64,000 nucleotides of DNA from positions 62,001 through 126,000 of the forward strand of contig JASGHP010000001.1 of NCBI GenBank assembly GCA_047602295.1, read 5' to 3'. A program made the translations under genes and the position numbers. Below are positions 16,852 through 25,291 of the stretch, in pieces; position 1 is the stretch's first letter, and the number at the start of each line of letters is the position of its first letter. This DNA comes from JACMLD01 sp047602295. GTDB lineage: Bacteria > Bacteroidota > Bacteroidia > Chitinophagales > Chitinophagaceae. The notes under the pieces were generated by a model, which saw only the letters and a list, made by a program, of their open reading frames with translations, did not search any database and was not told where the DNA came from.

Positions 16852-18432
16852 TTATTTAGACAAAGCCGCAGATGGCTTCGTCGTTGCCCTTGCAGAGAAA
16901 ACATTGTCTGCATTCTCCAGGTATAATTTTATTTGCTTTAATTCTTTGTACATAGGCTTGTCTTCTACAAATCTTGGGAAGATTTTTCTTCCTTCTTTAA
17001 AAACTTCCGAGGTAAAGCTTGACAGTCTATCTGTACATTCCAGGAAGTCTACTGCCTGCATTACTGCCACCAGTTGTATAGCCAGCACTTCAAAAGAATT
17101 ATCAATAACGCGTTTGGCAATATTGGCTGCATTGGTACCCATACTCACAATATCCTGGTTGTCGTTGTTGTTAGGTATGCTGTGCACATACATCGGGAAA
17201 GAAAGTGTTTGATTTTCTGCCACAGTAGAAGTAGCGGAAAACTGCATACCCTGTACGCCAAAATTGAAACCCAATACACCCAGGTTTACAAATGGAGGAA
17301 ATTTCTGGTTCAGCTTATCGTTCAGCAAATAGTTTAATTGCCTTTCTGCCAGCATGGAAAGTTTGGTAGTGGCAATTTTTAGTTTGTCCATCTCCAGCGA
17401 AACATAATCTCCATGAAAATTACCTCCGTGAAAAATATTCTGGTTGGCTATATCAATAACCGGGTTGTCATTTACAGAATTCAATTCATTTACAACCGTT
17501 GCTTCTGCCTGCATAATGGTATCGTAAATAGGACCCAATACCTGGCTTACACAACGCAATGAATAATATTCCTGCACCTTATCTTCAAAAACTTCCTGGT
17601 TGATATTTTCTGCTTTATAAAGGTGCTGAGATCTGCTGCGGATCATTTTGCTATCCTTCAGCATTTCTCTTTCCATAGCGGCAATTTTGTTTTGGCCGGT
17701 ATGTTTCTTTACTACGTTCAGTTCATAAGAATAATGATCGTCAAAAGCTTCCACTACTTCATTGGTCATAGCAGAAAGCGTTACACTCCACTCCAGCAGT
17801 TTTTTTGCTTCAATAATATTTACAAGGCCAATGCCTGTCATGGCAGAAGTTCCGTTCAATATTGCCAGGCCTTCACGCATGTAGATAGCCAATGGCTTTA
17901 TGCCTAATTCTTTATATACTTTTTCTGTGGGTTGCAAAGTTCCTTCATACACCACTTCTCCTTCTCCAATTAAAACCAATGCCAGGTGAGCCAATTGCAC
18001 CAGGTCTCCGCTGGCGCCCACGCCGCCATGCTCGTAAATGCATGGGTAAACGTTCTTATTGATAAGCGTTGCCAGCAGTTCTACCGTATCTGTATGTACG
18101 CCGGAAAAGCCCTGCATCAAACTGTTGAGGCGGGCCAGCATCAATGCTTTTACATAAATAGGCTCCAATAGCTTTCCACCGCCAGAGCAATGGCTGCGGA
18201 TAAGATTGTATTGCAGTTGCGTAATATTCTCTTCGCTTACCTTGTATTGTGCCATTGGCCCAAAACCGGTATTGATGCCGTATATCAGCTTGTTTTTTGA
18301 GAATTTTTTCAAAAACTGGTGACTGTCATCTACTCTCTTAAGTGCATCCGCAGCTATAGAAACCTGTTTCCCTTTGAATAAAACTTCGTTGCAATCATCC
18401 AGCGTCAGCTGTTTATCCACAATAACGTTCAT
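16852..18432 (-). CDS. tyrosine ammonia-lyase, HAL/PAL superfamily (flexirubin starter supply)
   Basis: The 526-residue protein has the MIO prosthetic group triad Ala140-Ser141-Gly142 in HGGVGASGDLVQL, the catalytic Tyr in YGINTGFGPMAQY (Tyr51) and SIPNNNDNQDIVSMGT near the C-terminus. From memory it closely tracks the Flavobacterium johnsoniae tyrosine ammonia-lyase, including LQYNLIRSH at the selectivity loop, a signature that looks histidase-like yet occurs in that tyrosine enzyme. It would make 4-coumarate, the aryl starter. The MNVIVDK start is used because it follows a promoter element; 33 further upstream codons lack family similarity. Confidence 0.85.
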   Translation of the reverse strand: MNVIVDKQLTLDDCNEVLFKGKQVSIAADALKRVDDSHQFLKKFSKNKLIYGINTGFGPMAQYKVSEENITQLQYNLIRSHCSGGGKLLEPIYVKALMLARLNSLMQGFSGVHTDTVELLATLINKNVYPCIYEHGGVGASGDLVQLAHLALVLIGEGEVVYEGTLQPTEKVYKELGIKPLAIYMREGLAILNGTSAMTGIGLVNIIEAKKLLEWSVTLSAMTNEVVEAFDDHYSYELNVVKKHTGQNKIAAMEREMLKDSKMIRSRSQHLYKAENINQEVFEDKVQEYYSLRCVSQVLGPIYDTIMQAEATVVNELNSVNDNPVIDIANQNIFHGGNFHGDYVSLEMDKLKIATTKLSMLAERQLNYLLNDKLNQKFPPFVNLGVLGFNFGVQGMQFSATSTVAENQTLSFPMYVHSIPNNNDNQDIVSMGTNAANIAKRVIDNSFEVLAIQLVAVMQAVDFLECTDRLSSFTSEVFKEGRKIFPRFVEDKPMYKELKQIKLYLENADNVFSARATTKPSAALSK

Positions 18433-18459
18433 AATGCTTTTGTAATGGTTTGAGCGCAC

Positions 18460-18467
18460 CAAAAGTA
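18460..18467 (-). promoter_or_regulatory. Bacteroidota -7 promoter element for the flexirubin operon
   Basis: TACTTTTG matches TAnnTTTG exactly, 27 bases upstream of the tyrosine ammonia-lyase ATG, which predicts a leader of about 20 bases. No TTTG-like -33 element is at the usual distance, which may point to an activator. Confidence 0.5.
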
Positions 18468-18526
18468 ATATAAACCGGGGATATAGCAGGGGTAGATTTA
18501 GCTTATGCGGCGGCCTGCTGTCAAAC

Positions 18527-18727
18527 GCCACAGATTCACAGATTACATGGTTGCGCGGCTATCTTCCTGATTAAAGGGGCAAGTGCATTTAGTGTAGCTT
18601 TAAATTCAGATTACCACAGAGGCTTTAAAAATTTGCGCTAATCTATTTCAGGGCAGATAGTATCGACACGCTTATTAATTTCTTTCGGTCTCAGTCATTA
18701 CAGCAATAAAATCTGTGAATCTGTGGC
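18527..18727. repeat. inverted repeat pair of the GCCAC-type family
   Basis: GCCACAGATTCACAGATT (18527-18544) and its perfect 18-base reverse complement (18710-18727) enclose ~165 bases. The left copy and the next few bases (to ACATGG) resemble the repeat at 1378-1410, so the flexirubin cluster has family members at both ends. Confidence 0.65.
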
Positions 18728-18763
18728 CAATATTTTCCGCACATAAAAAGCATCAATCTCTGT

Positions 18764-18771
18764 TATATTTG
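18764..18771 (+). promoter_or_regulatory. Bacteroidota -7 promoter element for the M20 amidohydrolase
   Basis: TATATTTG matches TAnnTTTG exactly and would give a leader of about 75 bases. A TTTG -33 element is not evident. Confidence 0.45.
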
Positions 18772-18852
18772 TAACAACAGTTCCCGTCCCTTCTAAACAT
18801 TTCCGCAACATTTCTGCCTGCCTGTTTTTTATCATCCACCAAAAACTTACAC

Positions 18853-20313
18853 ATGAGAAAACATGCCCTTACACTTCTTGCTTTTAGTGTACTTGTCACA
18901 TTTCAGTTGTATTCACAGAAAAAAGATCCACAGGCTGCTGTAAAAGAAAAAATGATAACCGATTTGCAGGGGCAATACAACAAATACAAAAGCATTGCTT
19001 ACTCCATCTGGTCTTATGCTGAAGTGGGTTATAAAGAAACCAAAAGCACCGCATTGCTGCAATCCACTTTAAAAGAAAATGGATTTAGCATTGAAAACGG
19101 CGTAGCCGGCATGTCTACGGCTTTTGTAGCCAGCTATGGAAGTGGCAAACCGGTAATAGGCATACTGGCAGAGTTTGATGCATTGCCCGGCCTATCGCAG
19201 GATACAGTGCCGGAGCGCAAACCCTTTCCGGAGAAAATTGCCGGCCATGCATGCGGGCATCATTTGTTTGGCACTGCATCCGTAGCAGCAGCCATCGAAC
19301 TAAAAAAGATGATTGAACAAGGAAAACTAACGGGCACCATCAAGCTATTTGGATGTCCGGCAGAAGAAGGTGGCAGCGGCAAAGTATATATGGTGCGAGA
19401 AGGATTGTTTAACGATGTGGATGTTGTGCTGCACTGGCATCCGGGTTCTGCTAATGCTACTGCTATTGAATCCTCACTGGCAGATATAACCGCTAAATTC
19501 CGTTTTCATGGATTGTCTGCACATGCTGCTGCTGCACCAGATAAAGGAAGAAGTGCGCTTGACGGAGTAGAAGCCATGGACAATATGGTAAACATGATGC
19601 GTGAGCATGTACCGCAGGATGCACGCATACACTATGTCATTTCAAATGGTGGAAGGGCGCCCAATGTGGTGCCTGATTTTGCAGAAGTATGGTATACAGT
19701 TCGCCATAAAAACAGGAATGAAGTAATGCGCATTTTCGATTGGGTAGTGCAGGCTGCTAACGGTGCTGCTATGGGCACGCAAACAAAAGTGGATTATGAA
19801 ATTTTAAGCGGGGAGTATGAAACACTTTCCAACAAAGCATTGGCCATTGCCCTGCAAAAAAATCTTGAGAAAGTAGGAGGTGTTCAATACACAGCATCAG
19901 AAACTGATTTCGCAAAAAAGATACAGGCCAGTTATACTTACAAAGTGCCTGCACCGGAAGAAGCTGCCAAAGTAGAACCATTGTTGCTGGAAAAAATCAA
20001 CACAGTATTTTATGCTTCTACAGATGTGGGTGATGTAAGCTGGACGGTGCCTACTATTGGCATGAGTGCCGCTACCTGGGCGCCGGGCACACCGCCACAT
20101 AGCTGGCAGGCTGTTGCTTGCGGCGGCACAGATCTTGGGTTTAAAGGAATGATGGTGGCAGCAAAAACAATTGCATTAACAGGTTTGGATTTGCTAACCG
20201 ATAAAACACTGCTGGAAAATGCAAAGAAAGAATTTAATGAAGCACGTGGTGCAGATTTTAAATACAAAGCAATACTGGGCGATAGAAAACCGCCATTGAA
20301 TTATAGAGATTGA
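18853..20313 (+). CDS. secreted M20 family amidohydrolase (AbgB/amidase-like)
   Basis: A signal peptide (MRKHALTLLAFSVLVTFQLYS) precedes a 465-residue M20-type metallohydrolase. GILAEFDALPG and GHACGHHLFG hold the metal ligands, PAEEGGSGK the general-base Glu, and DVVLHWHPGS and GLSAHAAAAPDKGRSALDGVE lie in the lid region. It resembles aminobenzoyl-glutamate hydrolase subunit B and related amidohydrolases; the natural substrate (an N-acyl amino acid or peptide-like amide) is not known. A bidirectional terminator follows. Confidence 0.85.
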   Translation: MRKHALTLLAFSVLVTFQLYSQKKDPQAAVKEKMITDLQGQYNKYKSIAYSIWSYAEVGYKETKSTALLQSTLKENGFSIENGVAGMSTAFVASYGSGKPVIGILAEFDALPGLSQDTVPERKPFPEKIAGHACGHHLFGTASVAAAIELKKMIEQGKLTGTIKLFGCPAEEGGSGKVYMVREGLFNDVDVVLHWHPGSANATAIESSLADITAKFRFHGLSAHAAAAPDKGRSALDGVEAMDNMVNMMREHVPQDARIHYVISNGGRAPNVVPDFAEVWYTVRHKNRNEVMRIFDWVVQAANGAAMGTQTKVDYEILSGEYETLSNKALAIALQKNLEKVGGVQYTASETDFAKKIQASYTYKVPAPEEAAKVEPLLLEKINTVFYASTDVGDVSWTVPTIGMSAATWAPGTPPHSWQAVACGGTDLGFKGMMVAAKTIALTGLDLLTDKTLLENAKKEFNEARGADFKYKAILGDRKPPLNYRD

Positions 20314-20332
20314 TAGCTGAAGTAAAATAAAA

Positions 20333-20363
20333 AAGAGGCCGTCTCCATTAAAGACGGCCTCTT
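20333..20363. terminator. bidirectional Rho-independent terminator
   Basis: Perfect 12-bp arms AAGAGGCCGTCT and AGACGGCCTCTT around a 7-base loop. An A-rich run on the left gives a T-run to the minus-strand gene; the plus-strand T-run is weak. It lies between two convergent genes. Confidence 0.85.
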
Positions 20364-20402
20364 AAGGTTAAAACACAAACGGGTTACTGATTACTAGAAC
20401 TT

Positions 20403-20840
20403 TTATAGCTTCTGGTATTTTTCAGTTACTTCCATATTGCGGGCATTGTCAACTCTTACTGTTGTCCAGTTTTTGCTGTCTTCCAGTTTTACAAAATAGT
20501 TGATCTCATCGCCTACAATAAATTCTGTAACACCAAAGATTGTTTTGTCAGAAAATTTCTTTTTCAATTTGCATTGAATGTCTACAGGCAATTGGTCAGC
20601 AAAATAATAACGGCGGGAGCTGACGAAGTTTCCATCTTCATCATACTTAACATAGGTGCTAATGCCTTTTTGTGTAAACTTTACAGTGTACTGATCCGAG
20701 TTATCTGTCCAAACTACATTCTCTGCATCTTTAAAAGTTGCTTTAAATGCTTTCAATGCTTTTTCAGAAACAATAGGATTTGCGGCAAAAGAACTTACTG
20801 CTATAACAAGTGCGCTGGCGATTAAGAATACTTTTTTCAT
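20403..20840 (-). CDS. small secreted PepSY-like protein
   Basis: The 145-residue protein has a clear signal peptide (MKKVFLIASALVIAVSSFAA). The mature part, with AFKATFKDAENVVWTDNSD and VKYDEDGNFVSSRRYY, has the strand pattern of the small periplasmic PepSY-like/DUF2874 proteins common in Bacteroidota, whose function is unsettled. It has its own promoter and terminator and is a single-gene unit. Confidence 0.75.
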   Translation of the reverse strand: MKKVFLIASALVIAVSSFAANPIVSEKALKAFKATFKDAENVVWTDNSDQYTVKFTQKGISTYVKYDEDGNFVSSRRYYFADQLPVDIQCKLKKKFSDKTIFGVTEFIVGDEINYFVKLEDSKNWTTVRVDNARNMEVTEKYQKL

Positions 20841-20886
20841 GGCTTTGCTTTTTATTTATGTTGCTTAGAAGGATAAGATGACAAAC

Positions 20887-20918
20887 CAAAAGTAATAGCG
20901 CAAATGACGGAAGTCAAT
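20887..20918 (-). promoter_or_regulatory. promoter of the PepSY-like gene
   Basis: On the minus strand ATTG (rc of 20915-20918), 20 bases, then TACTTTTG (rc of 20887-20894): one mismatch from TTTG-N20-TAnnTTTG. The ATG is 47 bases from the -7 element. It is part of the 302-base divergent gap 20841-21142, which otherwise shows only AT-rich sequence. Confidence 0.6.
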
Positions 20919-21088
20919 TGAATTGGGAGTATCGGTAACCACATGATAAGAAATGAAATAAACTATTCATGTAGTCAATAAATCGAGTTATAACATCATC
21001 TTTTAAAAAGCTTGCCAGCAAAGGGTTTCAAGCCAATTTCATTTAATTGTTAGTGCTGCGTTAAGTATGTGTTAAACTGGAATAGTGT

Positions 21089-21116
21089 TTTGCTTCATGA
21101 TAATTATGCATCTTTG
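21089..21116 (+). promoter_or_regulatory. putative promoter of the trans-sulfuration enzyme gene
   Basis: TTTG at 21089-21092 and CATCTTTG at 21109-21116, one mismatch from TAnnTTTG, with a 16-base spacer that is shorter than usual. It is 26 bases before the ATG. Confidence 0.35.
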
Positions 21117-21142
21117 CAATCTATTTTTTAATTAGATCAATT

Positions 21143-22285
21143 ATGAAAATCGCAACTAAGTTTATACATGCAGGTGCAGAACCCGATCCTTCCACCGGTG
21201 CTATTATGACGCCTATTTTTCAAACCTCTACTTATGTACAGGAAGCGCCTGGCAAGAACAAAGGTTTTGAATATGCACGTTCGCAAAACCCTACACGGCA
21301 GGCATTGGAAGAAGCGCTGGCTACTATAGAGAATGGCAAATACGGTCTAGCTTTTAGCAGTGGCGTAGCGGCAACAGATGCAGTTATAAAATTATTATCG
21401 CCCGGCGACGAAGTAATTGCAGCCAGTGATATGTATGGTGGCACTTATCGTTTATTTACCAAAGTGTTTGAGAAGTTTGGAATCAAGTTTATTTATGTTG
21501 ATACTACTAATACTGCCAATATCAGCAAAGCTATAACGGCCAACACCAAGCTAATTTGGCTGGAAACACCCACTAATCCGCTGATGAATATTACAGATGT
21601 GGAAGCGGTGGTTGCTATTGCACGTACAAAAAAAATATTGGTGTGCGTAGATAATACGTTTGCTTCTCCTTACCTGCAAAACCCGCTTGATGCAGGCGCA
21701 GACATTGTAATGCATTCTTCTACCAAATATCTAGGTGGTCATAGTGATGTAATACAAGGTGCTTTGGTGATGAATGATAAAGACCTGCGCGACCAGTTAT
21801 ACTTCATACAAAAAAGTTGTGGTGCTGTGCCAGGGCCAATGGATTGCTTCCTGGTATTGCGTGGCATTAAAACATTGCATGTGCGCATGAAGCAGCATTG
21901 TGAAAATGGTGAGAAGATAGCGCATTGGTTGCGCAATCATCCTGCTATTGGCAAAGTATACTGGCCGGGTTTTGAAGACAACAACAACTATGCGGTTGCC
22001 AAAAAACAAATGCGTGGCTTTGGTGGCATGATAAGTTTTGAATTGAAAGACGATAGCACAGCAGCAGCTATGAAAGTTTTGTCGTCTACAAAAATATTCT
22101 CGCTGGCAGAGAGCCTGGGCGGTGTTGAGTCATTGATTAATCACCCCGCATCTATGACGCATGCTTCTATACCAAGAGAAGAAAGAATTAAAAATGGCCT
22201 CAGTGATTCACTGATACGCCTTAGCGTGGGCATAGAAGATGCAGATGATTTAATTGCAGATTTACAGCAAGCCATTGGTGGGTAG
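21143..22285 (+). CDS. trans-sulfuration PLP enzyme (cystathionine gamma-synthase/lyase family)
   Basis: A 380-residue Cys/Met metabolism PLP enzyme: FEYARSQNPTR, the ASDMYGGTYRL segment, LETPTNPLMNITD, VDNTFASPYLQNPLDAGAD, and the PLP Lys in HSSTKYLGGHSD. The C-terminal ESLGGVESLINHPASMTHA is shared by MetB, MetC and CGL. It either joins O-acylhomoserine with cysteine or cleaves cystathionine; sequence alone does not separate these here. Confidence 0.88.
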   Translation: MKIATKFIHAGAEPDPSTGAIMTPIFQTSTYVQEAPGKNKGFEYARSQNPTRQALEEALATIENGKYGLAFSSGVAATDAVIKLLSPGDEVIAASDMYGGTYRLFTKVFEKFGIKFIYVDTTNTANISKAITANTKLIWLETPTNPLMNITDVEAVVAIARTKKILVCVDNTFASPYLQNPLDAGADIVMHSSTKYLGGHSDVIQGALVMNDKDLRDQLYFIQKSCGAVPGPMDCFLVLRGIKTLHVRMKQHCENGEKIAHWLRNHPAIGKVYWPGFEDNNNYAVAKKQMRGFGGMISFELKDDSTAAAMKVLSSTKIFSLAESLGGVESLINHPASMTHASIPREERIKNGLSDSLIRLSVGIEDADDLIADLQQAIGG

Positions 22286-22304
22286 TAGAAGGAGATTGAA
22301 AGCA

Positions 22305-23078
22305 ATGAACGATGAAAAGCTAAAAGATTTTTTTGACAGGAAGGTGGCGGAATACAATAAGCCATCTTTCATTCCTGCCGATCCTGTTTCCATACCACAT
22401 TTGTTTAGCAAACAGCAAGACATAGAGATAGCGGGTTTGTTTGCGGCCTTGTTTGCCTGGGGAAACCGCACCACCATTATTGCCAAATCGAAAGAATTAA
22501 TGGCATTAATGGACAATGAGCCTTATGCTTTTTGCATTGGACACAGCCAGCAAGAGTTAAAAAAGTTATTGCAGTTCAAGCATCGTACGTTTAACACAAC
22601 AGACCTTTTATACTTTATACAGTTTCTGCATCATCATTATACTTTGCACAAAAGTTTAGAAATTGCTTTTAGCCAGTGGATGGATAAAACAGCCATTGAT
22701 ACCGAACAGGCATTGAATGGCTTTCATCAATACTTTTTTTCTTTGCCTGATGCACCTGCACGCACCCGCAAACACATTGCATCACCTCATAAAAAATCTA
22801 CCTGCAAGCGGTTAAACATGTACCTGCGCTGGATGGTAAGGCGAGATAAAAACGGTGTAGATTTTGGCATCTGGAAAAACATCCGCCCTTCTCAATTAAT
22901 CTGCCCTATCGATGTGCATGTGGCCCGTGTGGCAAAACGCTTTCAATTATTGCAGAGGAACGCACTCGATTGGCAGGCAGCAACAGAGCTTACCGGCTAT
23001 TTGCGTACATTAGATAGCAAAGACCCGGTTAAGTATGATTTTGCTTTGTTTGGACTGGGTGCGATTGAGAAGTTTTAA
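22305..23078 (+). CDS. TIGR02757 family protein (DUF2400)
   Basis: The 257-residue protein matches the Bacteroidota family TIGR02757: FIPADPVSIPHLFSKQQDIE, AGLFAALFAWGNRTTI, then RLNMYLRWMVRRDKNGVDFG and a C-terminal CPIDVHVARVA. The fold is reported to be related to HhH-GPD DNA glycosylases, but no activity is established. The internal ATG is preceded by an AAGGAG-like site; the longer frame overlaps the upstream gene. Confidence 0.85.
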   Translation: MNDEKLKDFFDRKVAEYNKPSFIPADPVSIPHLFSKQQDIEIAGLFAALFAWGNRTTIIAKSKELMALMDNEPYAFCIGHSQQELKKLLQFKHRTFNTTDLLYFIQFLHHHYTLHKSLEIAFSQWMDKTAIDTEQALNGFHQYFFSLPDAPARTRKHIASPHKKSTCKRLNMYLRWMVRRDKNGVDFGIWKNIRPSQLICPIDVHVARVAKRFQLLQRNALDWQAATELTGYLRTLDSKDPVKYDFALFGLGAIEKF

Positions 23079-23100
23079 ATTTATTTTTCAACCTTTTCCC

Positions 23101-24879
23101 ATGCGCAATATTTTTTTATGCTTGCTGAGCATTATTGTACTAAGCAATAAAGCTTTCACCCAAACAACCAATCAACAAACTGTAGGCAACCTTATTGCAT
23201 TTGCAAAATTGTATGGCTATGTAAGATATTTTCATCCTTCTGATGAAGCAGCGGCTTTAAACTGGAACGCCTTTGTCATTTATGGAAGCAAAACAGTAAT
23301 GGCTGCGCAAAACGATGATGACCTAATTAAAAATTTGCAAAATCTTTTTTACCCTATTGCTCCTGCTATCAAAATTTATAAAACCGGTACAGCTACTGAT
23401 TTTATAAATGCAGATTTATTACCTGCTGATATAAAAAACTATAAACCTGTTGCATGGCAGCATTATGGCATTGGCCTTGGCAACAGCAATAGCATCTATT
23501 GGAGTGCACGCACTAATACAGCCGGATATGATAGCATTGATAAATGGCGCAGATTTAATGAAACACCCAAACCAGAAGAATTAATACAAAAGGCGCTTAA
23601 TAAAAATATCAGCGTTATCGTGCCTCTTGTTTTGTATGGAAACAAAGAGCACACTTATCCTGTTGCTGATGGCTTACAGTTATCCAACCTGCAAAAACAA
23701 CTACTGGCGCAAGACAGCCTGGAATCAAACAGCAGGTTTATGTACCTGGCAGATGTCATTATTGCCTGGAATATATTCAGGCACTTTTTCGCTTATTGGG
23801 AAGATGCGGCACAGGATCCGGAAACTATTTTACACAACGCCCTGGAAAAAACACTAAAAGATAAATCAGATAATGATGTTGTCCAGACTTTAAGGCTGAT
23901 GACTGCCCCGTTAAATGACGGGCATATAGGTGTATGGAATGAAAAAAATCCTTCATTTGCTTATTATACTCCCATAATGACAACATGGGCTGAAAATAAA
24001 TTGGTAGTAGCGCATGTGTTAAATAAACAGACCAGTGCAAATCTTAACGCGGGAGATATTATCCTTTCCATAAATGATACTGCCGCCAGCGATTGGCAAA
24101 AAAACAGGGACCAATATAACTCTGGTTCGAAGCAACTAAAACAAAGTCGCTCCGACTGGTCTATTCTAAGAGGCGAACAAAACAGTGCCATTTCTTTAAC
24201 TGTTGAACAGAAAGGAGTGGTTAATAAGATTTCTTTGCAGCGAAATGTACCAATGAAAACTGTATTCGATAAATACACAGATAAAACAACCAGTGGCTTT
24301 ATAAAGCCTTCGGTTTTTTATATAGACTTAAACAAATGGCCAATGGATTCAATAAAAAGCCATTTGGAAGATCTAAAAAACAGCAAAGCAATTATTTGTG
24401 ACCTGAGAGGTTATCCCAATGCAAATCATGAATTCATCCGGTATTTAATTACAGATAAGGAAACTGATAAATGGATGTTTGTGCCGCAAATTATCTATCC
24501 TGATTTTGAAAAAGTAAGTTATCATGAGGAAGGCTGGTCGTTACAACCGCTTAAGCCACATCTATCGGCCAAAGTAGTTTTTATTACAGATGGAAGAGCT
24601 ATTAGTTATGCAGAAAGTTATATGGGCTATATTAAAGATTTAAAATTGGCTACAATTGTTGGTCAGCCCACAGCAGGCACAAATGGTAATATAAATACGA
24701 TTAATTTGCCTGGCGGTTTTCATGTTTTGTTTACTGGCATGCTGGTAAAAAATCACGATGGTAGCAAACATCATTTAAAAGGCATACAACCAGATGTATT
24801 GGTAGAACCAACCATAAAGGGCATTGCAGAAGGAAGGGATGAGATGCTGGAAAAAGCACTTCAATTAGCTGAACAATAA
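23101..24879 (+). CDS. secreted S41 family peptidase (C-terminal processing protease-like)
   Basis: The start is at MRNIFLCLLSIIVLSNKAFT, a signal peptide, giving 592 residues. A helical N-terminal domain with YVRYFHPSDEAAALNWNAF is followed by a PDZ-like segment (NAGDIILSINDTAASDW) and the S41 catalytic core: ICDLRGYPN, FITDGRAISYAES with the nucleophilic Ser, and IVGQPTAGTNGN. It probably processes proteins in the periplasm. It begins 22 bases after the TIGR02757 gene and is likely cotranscribed. Confidence 0.82.
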   Translation: MRNIFLCLLSIIVLSNKAFTQTTNQQTVGNLIAFAKLYGYVRYFHPSDEAAALNWNAFVIYGSKTVMAAQNDDDLIKNLQNLFYPIAPAIKIYKTGTATDFINADLLPADIKNYKPVAWQHYGIGLGNSNSIYWSARTNTAGYDSIDKWRRFNETPKPEELIQKALNKNISVIVPLVLYGNKEHTYPVADGLQLSNLQKQLLAQDSLESNSRFMYLADVIIAWNIFRHFFAYWEDAAQDPETILHNALEKTLKDKSDNDVVQTLRLMTAPLNDGHIGVWNEKNPSFAYYTPIMTTWAENKLVVAHVLNKQTSANLNAGDIILSINDTAASDWQKNRDQYNSGSKQLKQSRSDWSILRGEQNSAISLTVEQKGVVNKISLQRNVPMKTVFDKYTDKTTSGFIKPSVFYIDLNKWPMDSIKSHLEDLKNSKAIICDLRGYPNANHEFIRYLITDKETDKWMFVPQIIYPDFEKVSYHEEGWSLQPLKPHLSAKVVFITDGRAISYAESYMGYIKDLKLATIVGQPTAGTNGNINTINLPGGFHVLFTGMLVKNHDGSKHHLKGIQPDVLVEPTIKGIAEGRDEMLEKALQLAEQ

Positions 24880-24901
24880 TAAATGGATTGCTGATTTACC
24901 A

Positions 24902-25234
24902 ATGGAGCAACAAGAACTCATATCATCCATCAACCAGGAAATGAATTTGCAGTTGGCACCGCAGCTTTCTTTCGAAGCCATGCGCCTGCAGTTGCAAGCT
25001 GTAATAAACGAACTGATCCAGAAAAATTTTGATCAATTAATAAACCTGCTGTACCGTATTGATGTAAACGAAAGAAAGCTGAAGTACTTTCTTCAGGAAA
25101 ATGTAGGTGAAGATGCGGCTGTTATTATTGCCGATTTGATTATAGAACGCCAATTACAAAAAATAAAAAGCCGTGCAGAGTTTAATGACTGGCTGCAAAA
25201 TGATGAAGAGATAAGCGATGAGGAAAGGTGGTGA
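24902..25234 (+). CDS. small conserved cytoplasmic protein, unknown function
   Basis: A 110-residue, all-helical, acidic protein without signal peptide. The middle part (LINLLYRIDVNERKLKYFLQ) resembles short hypothetical proteins found next to housekeeping genes in Bacteroidota, by recall only. It lies 22 bases after the S41 peptidase gene and before a terminator, so it is the end of that operon. Confidence 0.65.
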   Translation: MEQQELISSINQEMNLQLAPQLSFEAMRLQLQAVINELIQKNFDQLINLLYRIDVNERKLKYFLQENVGEDAAVIIADLIIERQLQKIKSRAEFNDWLQNDEEISDEERW

Positions 25235-25238
25235 AAAA

Positions 25239-25265
25239 AGCCCTTCTCGTTTTGTGAGAAGGGCT
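25239..25265. terminator. bidirectional Rho-independent terminator
   Basis: Perfect 10-bp arms AGCCCTTCTC and GAGAAGGGCT with a 7-base loop between convergent genes. The A-run on the left is a T-run for the minus-strand SDR gene. Confidence 0.82.
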
Positions 25266-25291
25266 CGGTTATAAAGTTATAGACATGATTT

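Larger units (their letters stand above)
18433..18852. other. 420-bp divergent intergenic region
   Basis: It separates the first flexirubin gene from the M20 amidohydrolase. It holds a -7 element for each direction (18460-18467 minus, 18764-18771 plus) and an inverted repeat pair (18527-18544 and 18710-18727). I see no open frame with coding character. Confidence 0.7.

Noticed and set aside
16852..18432. Histidine ammonia-lyase (hutH)
   Set aside because: No other hut gene is present, the neighbours make aryl polyenes and the sequence follows the Flavobacterium tyrosine enzyme as I recall it.
1378..18727. An insertion sequence or integrative element carrying the flexirubin cluster
   Set aside because: No transposase, integrase, tRNA or target duplication is visible; only the short repeats support mobility.
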